The position numbers and the translations under genes were made by a program. The notes beneath the pieces are model-generated. The model made no database searches. It worked only from the letters and a program-made list of their open reading frames with translations, and was not told the DNA's origin. Positions 26,901 to 42,241 of a DNA stretch of 64,000 nt are shown in pieces. The first letter of the stretch is position 1. Every line of letters begins with the position of its first letter. Location of the stretch: positions 137,019 to 201,018 of the forward strand of contig NZ_JAJHUO010000012.1 of the NCBI RefSeq assembly GCF_020859565.1, read 5' to 3'. Source of the stretch: Saccharothrix luteola. GTDB taxonomy: Bacteria; Actinomycetota; Actinomycetes; Mycobacteriales; Pseudonocardiaceae.

Positions 26901-29900
26901 TCCCTGCTCGCCACCCGCCTGGTCAGCCGCGTGCGGTCGGTGCTGGACGTGGAGCTGTCCATCCGCTCGGTGTTCGAAGCGCCCACGCCCGCCGCGCTGG
27001 CCGCCCTCGCCGAACGCGCCAGGGGCACCCGCCACGACGTGGAGGTGATGCCGCGCCCGGACGTGCTGCCCCTGTCGTACGCCCAGCGGCGCCTGTGGTT
27101 CCTCGACCGCCTGGAGGAGGCGGCGGGCATGTACAACGTGCCGCTGCCGCTGCGGCTGACCGGGCGGTTGGACCGAGACGCGCTCACCGCGGCGTTCCGC
27201 GACGTCGTGGGCCGGCACGAGTCGTTGCGCACCACGTTCCCGGAAGTCGACGGCGAACCGCGCCAGCACGTGCTCGACGCGCCCGTGCTGCCGGTGGTGC
27301 ACGTCGAGGTGGACGAGGACGACCTGCCGGCCGCCGTCGCCGACGCGTTGGGCCACCGGTTCGACCTGGCCGCCGAGCTCCCGTGCCGGGTGTGGCTGTT
27401 CGAGCTCGCGCCCGACGAGCACGTGGTGCTGTTCCTGGTGCACCACATCGCGGGCGACGGCTGGTCGTTGACGCCGCTGCTGCGCGACCTCGGCACGGCC
27501 TACCGCGCCCGGCTCGCCGGCGAGGCCCCGGACCTGCCGCCGTTGCCGTTGCAGTACGCGGACTACACGCTGTGGCAGCGGCGCGTGCTCGGCTCCGACG
27601 AGGAGGAGGGCAGCGCGCTCGCCGCGCAGGTCGAGTTCTGGCGCACGCGGTTGGCCGGCCTGCCCGAGGTGCTGGAGCTGCCGACGGACCGGCCGCGGCC
27701 GGCGGTGGCGTCCTACCGGGGCGGGCGGGTGCCGTTGCGGTTGGACGCCGACACGCACACCAGGCTCGTGGCGCTGGCGCGGCAGACCCGCACGACGGTG
27801 TTCATGGTGCTCCAGGCCGCCGTGGCGGCGTTGTTGACGCGCTTGGGCGCCGGTACCGACATCCCGCTGGGGACGGCGGTGGCGGGGCGTTCCGACGAGG
27901 CGTTGGACGACCTGGTCGGGTTCTTCGTCAACACCTTGGTGCTGCGCACGGACACCTCGGGCGATCCGACGTTCAAGGAGTTGCTGGAGCGGGTGCGGCA
28001 GACCGACCTGGCCGCGTTGGCGCACCAGGACGTGCCGTTCGAACGGCTGGTGGAGGTGCTCAACCCGCGCCGGTCGTTGGCGCGGCACCCGCTGTTCCAG
28101 GTGATGCTCGTGCTGCAGAACACGCCCGAGGCCGACCTGGAGCTGCCCGACCTCGCCATCGACCTCGAAGAAGTGCCGGGCGGCGCGGCCAAGTTCGACC
28201 TGCTGCTCGACCTGCGCGAGACCCACGACCACGCGGGCCGGCCGGCCGGTGTGGAAGGCGACCTCGAACACGCCCTCGACCTGTTCGACGCGTCGACGGC
28301 CCGGGTGCTCGCGCGGCGGCTCGTGCGGCTGCTGGAGACCGTCGTCGCCGACCCGGCGATCCGGCTCGGCGACGTGGACGTCCTGGACCCCACCGAACGC
28401 GAACGCGTGCTGCACACGTGGAACGACACCGCGCGGCCCGTGCCGGAGGTGTTCGTGGAGCAGCTCATCGCACGGCAGGCGGGCCGCACGCCGGACGCGT
28501 TCGCCGTCATCGGCCCCGACCGCGTGCTCACCTACGCCGAGCTGGACGCCCGCGCCGACCGGCTCGCCGCCCTGCTCGTCGAGCGCGGCGTGCGGCCGGA
28601 GACGGTGGTCGCGGTCTCGTTGCCCCGCACGTCCGAGGCCGTGGTCGCGCTGCTCGCGGTGCTGAGGGCGGGCGGCGCGTACGTGCCGCTGGACCCCGGC
28701 CACCCGGCCGAGCGGGTGGCGTTCGTGCTGGACGACACGCGACCGGTGTGCGTGGTGGCCGACAGCACCACGGCGTCCCGCCTCACCGTCGCCGCCGACC
28801 GGCTCGTCCTGCTCGACGACCCGGCCGTCGCCGAACGCCTCACCTGGCCCGTCGCGCCGCCGGCCCCGGCCGTGCACGGCGGGTCGCTCGCCTACGTCAT
28901 CCACACCTCCGGCTCCACCGGCCGGCCCAAGGGCGTGGCCGTGACGCGGCGCGGCATGGCGAACCTCGTCGGCTGGGCCGCCGACCACTTCACCGCCGAC
29001 GAGCTGTCCTCGGTGCTGCTGTCCACCTCGCTGAACTTCGACGTGTCCGTCTTCGAGCTGTTCACCCCGCTCACGGTGGGCGGACGCGTGGAGGTCGTGG
29101 AGAACCTGACCACCCTCGTGGAGCGCGGCGGTTGGACGGGCGGCCTGGTCAGCGGCGTGCCCTCGGTGTGCGCCCAGGTCCTCGCGGCCGGTGTGGAGCT
29201 GGACGCGCGGGCCGTCGTGCTGGCCGGCGAAGGCCTGCCCGCGAGCGTCTACAACGACGTGCGCGCCGCCCTCCCGGCCGCCCGGATCGACAACATCTAC
29301 GGCCCCACCGAGGCCACCGTCTACACCCTCCAGTGGGGTTCCACGGCGCCCGACCCGCTCGACGGTCCCGCGCCCACCGGCCGTCCACTGTGGAACACCC
29401 GCGCGTACGTCCTGGACGCGGCCCTGCGACCCGTACCGCCCGGCACGCCCGGTGAGCTGTACCTGGCGGGTGACAGCCTGGCCCGGGGTTACGTCGGGCG
29501 GGCCGCGCTGACCGCCGAGCGGTTCGTGGCCGACCCGTTCGGCCGGGGCGGGCGGCTCTACCGCACCGGCGACCTCGTGCGCTGGGGCGTGGACGGGCAG
29601 TTGGAGTACCTCGGCCGCTCCGACGACCAGGTGAAGCTGCGCGGCTTCCGGATCGAGCTCGGCGAGGTCGAGGCCGCGCTCGCCCGGCACGCCGACGTGG
29701 ACCGCGCCGCCGTCGTGGTCCGCGAGGACCGGCCGGGGGACAAGCGGCTCGTCGGGTACGTCGTGCCCGGCCGCCCCGTCGACCCGGCCGCCGTGCTCGA
29801 CACCGTGCGCGCCACCCTGCCCGCGTACATGGTGCCCGCCGCGCTCGTCGTGCTCGACGCGTTCCCCTTGAACGCCAACGGCAAGCTCGACCGCCGGGCC

Positions 29901-32900
29901 CTGCCCGCGCCGGACGCCGCCGTGGTCGGCGACGCCGCGCCGCGCACCCCCGCCGAAGAGGTGCTGTGCGCGGTGTTCGCGGACGTGCTCGGCCTGGCGC
30001 GGGTCGGCGTGGACGACGGGTTCTTCGACCTCGGCGGCCACTCGCTGCTCGCCACCCGCCTGATCAGCCAGGTGCGTGCGGCGATGGGCGTGGAACTGCC
30101 GCTGCGCGCGGTGTTCGAAGCGCCGACGCCCGCGCTGCTGGCCGCCCGTGCCACCGCCGCCGGCGCCGCCCGGAAGGGCGTCACCCGCGCCGAACGGCCC
30201 GACGTGGTGCCGCTGTCGTTCGCCCAGCGCCGCCTGTGGTTCCTCGACCGGCTGGAAGACGCCAACGGGATGTACAACATCCCGATCGCGCTGCGGCTGT
30301 CCGGCGACCTGGACGTGACCGCGCTGCGCGCCGCCCTGGGCGACGTGCTGGCCCGCCACGAGTCGCTGCGCACCGTCTTCCCCGACTCCGACGGCGCGCC
30401 GCGCCAGCTCGTGGTGCCCGCCGCCGAGGCCCACGAGGCGCTGACCCGGGCGTTCAGCGTGCGCACCACGGACGCGACCGTGCTGCGGGAGCGCCTGGAC
30501 GAGGCGGCGGCGTGCACGTTCGACCTGTCCCGCGAACTGCCGCTCAAGGCGTGGCTGTTCGAGGTGTCGCCCTCGGAGCACGTGCTGCTGCTGGTGCTGC
30601 ACCACATCGCGGGCGACGGCTGGTCGTTCACGCCGCTGACCCGCGACCTCGGCCACGCCTACCGCGCCCGCCTCGCCGGACGCGCCCCGGAGCTGCCGGA
30701 ACTGCCCGTCCAGTACGCGGACTACGCGTTGTGGCAGGCCGACGTGCTGGGCGCGGACGGCGACCCCGACTCGGCGGGCGCGGCGCAGCTGGAGTTCTGG
30801 CGGCGGCAGCTCGACGGCATCCCCGACGCCCTGGAGCTGCCCAGCGACCGGCGTCGGCCGGCCGTCGCCTCCCACCGCGGCGGCCTCGTGCGGTGGCACG
30901 TGGACGCCGACCTGCACGCCGACCTGCTGACCCTGGCCCGCCGGACCGGCACGAGCCTGTTCATGGTGCTCCAGGCGGCGATCTCGGCGCTGCTGACCCG
31001 GCTGGGCGCCGGTGAGGACGTGGTCCTCGGCACGGCCGTCGCGGGCCGCACGGACGCCGCGCTGGAAGACCTGGTCGGCTTCTTCGTCAACACGCTCGTG
31101 CTGCGGACCGACACGTCCGGCGACCCCGCGTTCGAGGAGCTGCTCGGCCGCGTCCGGCAGACCGACCTGGCCGCGTTCGCGCACCAGGACCTGCCGTTCG
31201 ACCGGCTCGTGGACGCGCTCAACCCCGAGCGGTCCGTCGCGCGGCACCCGTTGTTCCAGGTGATGCTCGTGCTCCAGAACGCGCCCGAGCCGGACCTGGA
31301 GCTGCCCGGCCTGAGCCTGGACCTGGTGGACCTCGGCGACGGCCCGGCGAAGTTCGACCTGTCGTTCGACCTGGGCGAGACCCACCGCGACGGCGCGCCG
31401 GCGGGCCTGGAGGGCACCATCCAGTTCGCCGCCGACCTGTTCGACCGCGCCACCGCCGAAGCCCTCGGCGCACGCCTGACGCGCGTGCTGCGGACCGTCG
31501 CCGCCGACGCCGCCACCCCGGTGAGCGCCCTGCCGGTCCTGGGTGAAGGCGAACGCGGCATCGTGCTGGACGTGTGGGGCCGCAACCCCTCCCACCGGGC
31601 GCGCGGCACGGTCGTCGGCCGCTTCCGCGCGCAGGTCGCGAAGGCCCCGGACGCGGTGGCCCTGGTCGACGGCGACCGGGAGCTGACCTACGCCGAGGTG
31701 GACGCCCGCGCCCGCGCGCTCGCCCACCACCTGGTCGGGATCGGGGTGCGCGCCGAGACCCGGGTGGCCGTGCTCGCCCGGCGCACCGCCGAGCGGACCG
31801 TCGCCACCCTCGCCGCGCTCTACGCGGGCGGCGCCTACGTGCCGCTGCACGACGGCAACCCCGTCGAGCGGCACAACCTGATCCTCGCCGACACCTCCGC
31901 CGCGGTCCTGCTCACCGACCGCGCCGATCTGCCCGCCGGCCTGGCCGCACCGGCGCACGTCGTGGACTTCACGGCCGAGTTGCCGCCCGCGCCCGACACC
32001 GAGTTGCCGGCACCGCACCCGGACCAGTTGGCGTACGTGATCCACACGTCCGGTTCCACGGGCGTGCCGAAGGGCGCGGCCGTCACCCACGCGAACGTGG
32101 TCGAGCTGGCCACCGACTCGATCTTCGCCACGGGCGCGCACCACCGCGTCCTGGTCCACTCCTCCTACGCGTTCGACGCGAGCACGTACGAGATGTGGGT
32201 GCCGCTGCTCAACGGCGGCACGGCCGTCGTGGACTCGCCGGACGACGTGGACATCGCCGGTCTCGCCGCCGCGATCCACCGGCACGGCGTGACCGCGCTG
32301 TGGCTGACCGCCGGCCTGTTCCGGGTGGTCGCGCAGGAGGCCCCGGAGACGTTGGCGGGCCTGCGCGAGGTGTGGGCCGGCGGTGACGTGGTGTCGGAGC
32401 ACGCCGTCGCCGCCGTGCGCCGGGCCTGCCCGGACCTGGTGCTGGTCAACGGCTACGGCCCCACCGAGACGACCACGTTCGCCGCGCGCCACGCGGTGCT
32501 GCCCGGCGACGTGGCCGCGAGCCCGCTGCCGATCGGCGCCCCGATGGCGGGCACCGCGCTGCGCGTCCTGGACAGCCGGCTGCAGCCCGTGCCGCCGGGC
32601 GTGACGGGCGAACTGTACGTGGCCGGCGGCAAGCTCGCCCGCGGCTACCTGGCCCGACCGGGGCTCACCGCCGAGCGGTTCCTGCCCGACCCGCACGGCG
32701 CGCCCGGCGACCGCATGTACCGCACGGGCGACCTGGCCCGCTGGTCCCGCGACGGCAGGCTGGAGTTCGTCGGCCGCACCGACGGGCAGGTCAAGCTGCG
32801 CGGCTTCCGGATCGAGCCGGGCGAGGTCGAGGCCGCGCTGACCGGCCGGGCCGGCGTCCGGGGCGCGGCGGTCGTGCTCCGCGAGGACCGGCCCGGTGAG

Positions 32901-34828
32901 CGCCGACTCGTCGCCTACCTCGTCGGCGACCACGTGGACGTGGAGGGAGCGCGCGCCGCCGCCGTCGCCGCGCTGCCGGACTACTCGGTGCCGTCGGCGT
33001 TCGTGGTGCTGCCGGAGCTGCCGCTGACGGTCAACGGCAAGGTCGACCGCCGCGCGCTGCCCGCGCCGCAACGGGAAGCCGCGCCGGTGACCGTGCCGCG
33101 CACGGCGGTGGAAGAGGCCCTGGCCGGTGTCTTCGCCGACGTGCTCGGCGTGGCGCGGGTCGGCGTGGACGACGGGTTCTTCGACCTGGGCGGCGACAGC
33201 ATCATGTCGATCCAGCTGGTCAGCCGCGCCCGCACGGCCGGCTGGGTGTTCACCCCGCGCGACGTGTTCGAGCTGAAGACCGTCCGACGCCTCGCCGAGG
33301 TCGCCGTGCCGCCGGTGGAGCAGGACGAGGTGGCCGACGGCGTCGGCGGGGTGCCGCTGATGCCGATCGTGGAGTGGCTGCGCGCCGGCGGCGGCCCGGT
33401 CGACGGGTTCAACCAGTCGCACGTGGTCGCCACACCCGCCGGGACCACCGCCGATCACCTGGTGGACGCGCTGGCCGTCGTGCTCGACCACCACGACGCG
33501 CTGCGCACCCGGTTGCACCGCGACGACGACGGCTGGGCGCTGGAAGTCCTGCCGCACGGCGCGGTGCGGGCCGAGGAGCACGTCACGCGCGTCGACGTCG
33601 CCGGACTCGCCGAGGGCGACCTGGCGGCGGTGGTCGCCGAGCACACCGAGACCGCCCGCCGCGCCCTGCGGCCCGACGACGCGGTGGTGCTGCGCCTGGT
33701 GTGGTTCGACGCCGGACCCGACGCGCCCGGCCGGCTGCTCGTGCTGGCGCACCACCTGGTCGTGGACGGCGTGTCGTGGCGGATCCTGCTGCCCGACCTC
33801 GCCTCCGCCGCGACCGCCGCCCGCCTGGGCGTCACACCCGAGCTCCCGCCGGTGCGGACGTCGTGGCGGCGCTGGGCCACCCGCCTCGCCGAGGCGGCGA
33901 CGCAACCGCGGTGGGCCGAGCAGTTGCCCCACTGGCTCGCCACCGCCGACACCGCGCAGCCCGCGATCGGCTCCCGTCCACTGGACCCGCGCCGCGACAC
34001 CCTCGCCACGGCGCGGACCGCTGTGGTCGAGGTCGACCCGGACGTCACCACGGCCCTGCTGACCACCGCGCCCGCCGCGTTCCGCGTCAGCGTGGACGAC
34101 GTGCTGCTCACCGGCTTCGGCCTGGCCGTGCGCGAGTGGCTGGCCCGGCGCGGCGAACGGCTGCCCGACGCGCTGCTGGTGGACCGCGAGGGCCACGGCA
34201 GGCACGAGGACGCCGTCGCGCCGGGCCTGGACCTGTCCCGCACGGTCGGCTGGTTCACCAACCTCTACCCGGTGCGGGTGGACGTGCCGCCGCTGCGGTG
34301 GGACGAGGTGCTCGCGGCGGGCGAACCCGTGGGCACGGCGCTCAAGCAGGTCAAGGAAGGGCTGCGCGCGGTGCCCGACCACGGCCTGGGCTACGGCCTG
34401 CTGCGCCACCTCAACCCGGACACCGCGGGCAAGCTCGCCGCCTGCCCGCCGCCGCGGATCGGGTTCAACTACCTGGGCCGCACGAGCGTCGGCGCGACCG
34501 GCCGCGACTGGACGCCGCTGACCGACGCCGGCGGCGCGGTGGGCGACGACGGGCTGCCGTTCGCCCACGTGCTGGAGGTCAACGCCTTCACCGAGGACGG
34601 CGCGGGCGGCCCGCGCCTCGTCGCCGCCCTGTCGTGGCCCGCCGCCCTGCTCGACGAACCGGACGTGGCCGCGCTCGGCGGGCTGTGGCGCGACGCCCTG
34701 GCCGCGCTCGCCGCGCACGCCCGCGACCCGCGCGCCGGCGGCCTCACGCCCTCCGACGTGGCGCTGGTTCCCCTGTCGCAGAAGAACATCGCCCACCTGG
34801 AGGCCATGATGAGGAAGGCAGGCCGCTC

Positions 34829-34832
<4 letters not shown>
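23907..34832 (+). CDS. NRPS 2: C-A-T, C-A-T, C-A-T-E (modules 4-6)
   Basis: The protein has 3641 residues; its ATG overlaps the NRPS1 stop (ATGA). The first C domain is of the D-donor type (MHHILMDGWS at 143), consistent with the E domain ending NRPS1. Landmarks: A4 610-, T4 Ser999, C5 1179, A5 1667-, T5 Ser2046, C6 2232, A6 2714-, T6 Ser3098 (GGDS), E HHLVVDG 3282. Codes: A4 DLTKVGEVG (Asn), A5 DVFSVAIVY (not assigned; partly like codes reported for piperazate-type residues, but no piperazate genes are in the window), A6 DAYWWGGTF (Val). The E domain predicts D-Val at position 6. Asn at position 4 fits the AsnO-like oxygenase gene downstream. Part of C5 is almost identical in DNA to part of C2. 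Confidence 0.92.
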
Positions 34833-38766
<3,934 letters not shown>

Positions 38767-38770
<4 letters not shown>

Positions 38771-38979
38771 GCACCAACCCGTTCGAGGACGAGAACGGCA
38801 CCTACTTCGTGCTGGTCAACGACGAGGACCAGCACTCCCTCTGGCCGCACTTCATCCCCGTGCCCGACGGCTGGCGCGTGGTGTTCGGCGAGGCGTCCCG
38901 CCAGGACTGCCTGGACCACGTCGAGGCGACCTGGACCGACATGCGCCCCAAGAGCCTCGTCGACGCCATGGGCGCCTGA
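38767..38979 (+). CDS. mbtH: MbtH-like NRPS accessory protein
   Basis: This 70-residue protein has the full MbtH signature: NPFEDENGTYFVLVNDEDQHSLWP, then PDGWRVVFG and TDMRPKSL, with the conserved Trp residues. MbtH proteins bind adenylation domains and are often needed for their folding or activity. Its start overlaps the NRPS3 stop (ATGA), so it is translationally coupled to the NRPS genes. It probably serves several of the seven A domains. Confidence 0.96.
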
Positions 38980-39008
38980 GCAGACCCGTCTACGACAAGG
39001 AGGTGCGC

Positions 39009-39797
39009 ATGGCGGCCACGACCACCGCCGACCGCTGGCTGCGCACGCGCACGCCCCGGCCGTCGGCCACGACGACCCTCGTGTGCCTGCCGCACGCGGG
39101 CGGATCGGCGAGCTACTACCGCGACTGGGGCGCGCGGCTGCCCGCGTCGGTCGAGGTGCGCGTCGTGCAGTACCCCGGCCGGGAGGAACGCCTCGTCGAC
39201 GATCTGGTCGACGACATGGCGGCGATGGCCGACGTGCTCGCCGACGTCCTCGCCCCGCTGTTCGACCGGCCGGTCGTGCTGTTCGGGCACAGCATGGGCG
39301 CGGCGATCGGGTACGAGGTGACCCGGCGGTGCGAGGAGCGCGGCCACCCGCCGGCCCTGCTCGTGGCCTCCGGGTTCACCGCTCCGCACCGCCGCGCGCG
39401 CGGCGACCTGCACACCCGCGACGACGACGCGCTCGTCGCCGAGCTCACCCGCGTGTCCGGCGCCGACGCCGCCGCGCTGGAGAGCCCCGACCTGCGCGAA
39501 CTGCTGCTGCCGATGATCCGCGCCGACTACCGGCTCATCGAGCGGTACGCGCCCGCCGTGCCGGATCCCATGGGCACACCGCCCCTGGCCACCCCGCTCG
39601 TGGTCTACCGCGGCGACGCCGACCCGGACGTCGACGCGGACGGCGGCGAGGCGTGGCGCGACCTCGCCGCGTCCGGCCGGCTGCGCGAGCACCGCGCGTT
39701 CGCCGGCGGCCACTTCTACTTCCGGCACGACCCGACCGCCCTGCTCGGGGCGATCTCCGCGCACCTCGGGCGGGTCCGCCCGGTGACGACTCACTGA
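39009..39797 (+). CDS. Type II thioesterase of the NRPS cluster
   Basis: This 262-residue alpha/beta hydrolase of the GrsT/RifR type has LPHAGGSASYYRDW near the N-terminus, nucleophile motif GHSMGAAIGYE, acid in YRGDADPDV, and His in GGHFYF. Such enzymes remove misloaded or stalled acyl groups from carrier domains. AAGGAGG lies 5 nt before ATG 39009; a GTG at 39003 sits inside that Shine-Dalgarno and is unlikely. It follows mbtH by 29 nt. Confidence 0.93.
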   Translation: MAATTTADRWLRTRTPRPSATTTLVCLPHAGGSASYYRDWGARLPASVEVRVVQYPGREERLVDDLVDDMAAMADVLADVLAPLFDRPVVLFGHSMGAAIGYEVTRRCEERGHPPALLVASGFTAPHRRARGDLHTRDDDALVAELTRVSGADAAALESPDLRELLLPMIRADYRLIERYAPAVPDPMGTPPLATPLVVYRGDADPDVDADGGEAWRDLAASGRLREHRAFAGGHFYFRHDPTALLGAISAHLGRVRPVTTH

Positions 39798-39808
39798 GGG
39801 TGAGGGAA

Positions 39809-40789
39809 ATGTTGTTGGCCAACGAAGACGTGCTGACCACCGCCGCGCTGGACGCCGCCGAGCACGAGTGGCTCGACCGGATCGCCCGCGACCTGCTGGA
39901 CGTGGCCGGCGGGCGGCTCGACAGCCCCGAGTGGGTGGCCGCCGCACGCCGGGCGTGGGAGGACGCGCCCGCGACCCTCCGGCACGCGCTCAAGGAATTC
40001 CGTCGCGACTCGGGCACCGGCGGCGCGTTGCTGCTGCGCAACCTGCCCGTGGACGAGGACAACCTGCCGCCGACGCCGAAGGCCGAGGGCTCCGTGGTGC
40101 GCGAGGCGACGGTGTCGGCCGCCGTGCTCGTGCTCGTGGCGCACGGCCTCGGCGACCCCGGCGCGTTCCGCGCGGAGAAGTCGGGCGCGCTGGTGCAGAA
40201 CGTGGTGCCGGTGCCGGGCAAGGAGGAGGTGCAGGGCAACGTCGGGTCGGCGCACCTGACGTTCCACACCGAGAACGCGTTCCACCGGCACCGCCCCGAC
40301 TTCGTTCTGCTGGGGTGCGTGCGACCGGACCACGAGCGGATCGCCGAGCTGCGGCTGGTGTGCTCGCGCCAGGTGCTGCCGAAGCTGGGCGAGCAGGCCC
40401 GCTCGGCGCTGTCGTCGGCGGAGTTCGTCACCGCGCCGCCGCCCTCGTTCGGCGCGACGTCCGGCGAGGTGCCGCCGCGCGCCGTGCTGCACGGCGACCC
40501 GGACGACCCGGACCTGTGCGTCGACCAGGCGGCCACCCGGCCCGTCACCGAGCGCGCGGTCGCGGCGATGGCCGAGCTGGGCGAGCTGTTCGACAACTCG
40601 TTCAACGCGCTGCGGCTGACCGCGGGCGACCTGGCGATCGTGGACAACCGGGTCACCGTGCACGGCCGGTCGGCGTTCACCCCGCGCTACGACGGCGCGG
40701 ACCGCTGGCTGCAGCGCACGTTCGTCTTCGCCGACCTCCGCCGCTCCCGGGGCCACCGCCCCGGCGACGGCTACGTGCTGGAGAGCTGA
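39809..40789 (+). CDS. AsnO/VioC-type Fe(II)/2-oxoglutarate oxygenase (probable L-Asn 3-hydroxylase)
   Basis: This 326-residue protein belongs to the clavaminate synthase-like superfamily. The facial triad is visible as HTE (153-155) and the distal His285 in VHGRSAF, followed by the 2-oxoglutarate-binding Arg in DRWLQRTF. Relatives hydroxylate free Asn (AsnO) or Arg-type amino acids (VioC) at C-3 before NRPS loading. A4 carries an Asn code, so 3-hydroxy-Asn is the best guess. Modules 1 and 3 have acidic pockets, so an Arg-like substrate cannot be excluded. It begins 11 nt after the thioesterase stop; GTG 39800 is an alternative start. Confidence 0.85.
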   Translation: MLLANEDVLTTAALDAAEHEWLDRIARDLLDVAGGRLDSPEWVAAARRAWEDAPATLRHALKEFRRDSGTGGALLLRNLPVDEDNLPPTPKAEGSVVREATVSAAVLVLVAHGLGDPGAFRAEKSGALVQNVVPVPGKEEVQGNVGSAHLTFHTENAFHRHRPDFVLLGCVRPDHERIAELRLVCSRQVLPKLGEQARSALSSAEFVTAPPPSFGATSGEVPPRAVLHGDPDDPDLCVDQAATRPVTERAVAAMAELGELFDNSFNALRLTAGDLAIVDNRVTVHGRSAFTPRYDGADRWLQRTFVFADLRRSRGHRPGDGYVLES

Positions 40790-40792
40790 GCC

Positions 40793-41617
40793 GTGGACCT
40801 GCTCAAGGGCAAGACCCTGCTCGTGACGGGCGTGCTCACGCCGTCGTCCATCGCCTACCACGTGGCACGCCTGGCGCAGGAGGAAGGCGCGAACGTCGTC
40901 CTCACCGCCTACGGCCGGGTGCGGCTGGTGGAACGGCTCGCGCAACGCCTGCCGTCGCCCGCGCCGGTGGTGGAGCTGGACGTCACCGACGCCGACCACC
41001 TCGCGTCCCTGCCGGACCGGATCAGTGCGCACGCGGACCGCGTGGACGGCGTGCTGCACTCCGTGGCGTACGCGCCGGCCGAAGCGCTCGGCGGCAACTT
41101 CCTCACCGCGCGCTGGGACGACGTCGCGCCGGCGTTGCACGTCTCCGCCTACTCGTTGCAGGCGCTCGTGCGCGCCGTGCGGCCGATGCTGGGACGGGGC
41201 AGTTCCGTGGTGGGCCTGGACTTCGACGCCTCGCACGCCTACGCCGAGTACGACTGGATGGGCGTGGCGAAGGCGGCGCTGGAGTCCTGCGCCCGGTACC
41301 TGGCGTCCTACCTCGGCCGCGACGGCATCCGCGTCAACCTCGTCGCCGCCGGTCCGCTGCGCACCACCGCGGCCGTCGCGATCGGGCCGGGCGGTGACGA
41401 AGCCGCCCGCCGCGAAGGCCTGCGGTGGCACGGCAAGTCCCCGCTCGGCTGGGACGACCAGGAGTTCACGCCCGTCGCCCGCGCGTGCGTGGCCCTGCTG
41501 TCGGACTGGTTCCCGGCGACGACCGGCGAGATCGTCCACGTCGACGGCGGCGCGCACGTGGTCGGAGACCGGCCCGGTGTCCCCGTCGTGGGACTGCCGC
41601 CGTCGGCGGGATCGTGA
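40793..41617 (+). CDS. InhA-like NADH-dependent enoyl-ACP reductase
   Basis: This 274-residue short-chain reductase matches the InhA/FabI layout: nucleotide motif GVLTPSSIAYHVARLAQEEG, HSVAYAP, catalytic Tyr153 and Lys160 (YDWMGVAK), NLVAAGPLRT and LLSDWFPATTGEI. These features are closer to mycobacterial InhA than to E. coli FabI. It would perform the final reduction of each fatty-acid elongation round. Inside an NRPS operon it can make a saturated lipid tail, or be a spare FabI that protects the producer if the product inhibits fatty-acid synthesis. GTG 40793 follows the oxygenase stop by 3 nt. Confidence 0.88.
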   Translation: MDLLKGKTLLVTGVLTPSSIAYHVARLAQEEGANVVLTAYGRVRLVERLAQRLPSPAPVVELDVTDADHLASLPDRISAHADRVDGVLHSVAYAPAEALGGNFLTARWDDVAPALHVSAYSLQALVRAVRPMLGRGSSVVGLDFDASHAYAEYDWMGVAKAALESCARYLASYLGRDGIRVNLVAAGPLRTTAAVAIGPGGDEAARREGLRWHGKSPLGWDDQEFTPVARACVALLSDWFPATTGEIVHVDGGAHVVGDRPGVPVVGLPPSAGS

Positions 41618-41626
41618 TCACGGGAC

Positions 41627-42241
41627 ATGGGGTCGTGGGCGCAGGAGGTCCGGGCTCAGGCGGCGGGGCAGGACCCGTTCGTGCTGTACCTGATCGTGGC
41701 GTGCGAGATCGCGTTCTGGGTGGTGCTGGCCTCGGGCCTGCTCGCCCGGTACGCGCTGCGCAAGCCCCGGCTGGGCGGCGCGCTGCTGGTGGGCGTGCCG
41801 GTGGTCGACCTGGTGCTGGTGGTGGCGTGCGCCGTCGACCTGCGCACGGGCGGCACGCCGGGCATGACGCACAGCCTGGCCGCGGCCTACCTGGGCATCA
41901 GCGTGGCGTTCGGCCCGTACCTGGTGGCGCGGGCGGACGCGTGGTTCGCGCACCGCTTCGCCGGTGGCCCGAAGCCGGCCCGCCCGCCGCGCCGCGGGCG
42001 TGCCCGGCAGCGGCACGAGTGGGCGATGTGGCTGCGCTGCCTGGCCGCGCTGGGCATCTCGTCGGCGTTGACGCTGGTGATGTTCCTGATCGGCGGGCCG
42101 AGCACGGTCGAGTTGTGGAACTTCGAGATCCAGCTCGCCGCGGTGACCGCGATCTGGCTCGTCGGTTGGCCGCTGCGCTTGACGTTGTTCCCGCCCAGGA
42201 CGCCGGTCGGGGCGGACGACCACACGGAGGAGGAACGGTGA
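41627..42241 (+). CDS. Integral membrane protein of unknown function
   Basis: The protein has 204 residues and about five hydrophobic helices (VLYLIVACEIAFWVVLASGLLA, ALLVGVPVVDLVLVVACAV, SLAAAYLGISVAFGPYLV, LAALGISSALTLVMFLIG, QLAAVTAIWLVGWPLRLTLF) with a basic Pro/Arg-rich cytoplasmic loop. I do not recognise the family. Its stop overlaps the GTG of the ABC ATPase, so it is probably part of the export or self-protection unit. Confidence 0.75.
   Translation: MGSWAQEVRAQAAGQDPFVLYLIVACEIAFWVVLASGLLARYALRKPRLGGALLVGVPVVDLVLVVACAVDLRTGGTPGMTHSLAAAYLGISVAFGPYLVARADAWFAHRFAGGPKPARPPRRGRARQRHEWAMWLRCLAALGISSALTLVMFLIGGPSTVELWNFEIQLAAVTAIWLVGWPLRLTLFPPRTPVGADDHTEEER

Noticed and set aside
25800..29900. 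Module 5 activating piperazic acid
   Set aside because: The code is only partly similar, and no ornithine N-hydroxylase or piperazate synthase gene lies in the window; kept as unassigned.
23535..34796. Very long open frame antisense to NRPS 2
   Set aside because: Its Val/Gly/Arg/His-rich product has no domains; it is a codon-bias shadow of the NRPS coding strand.
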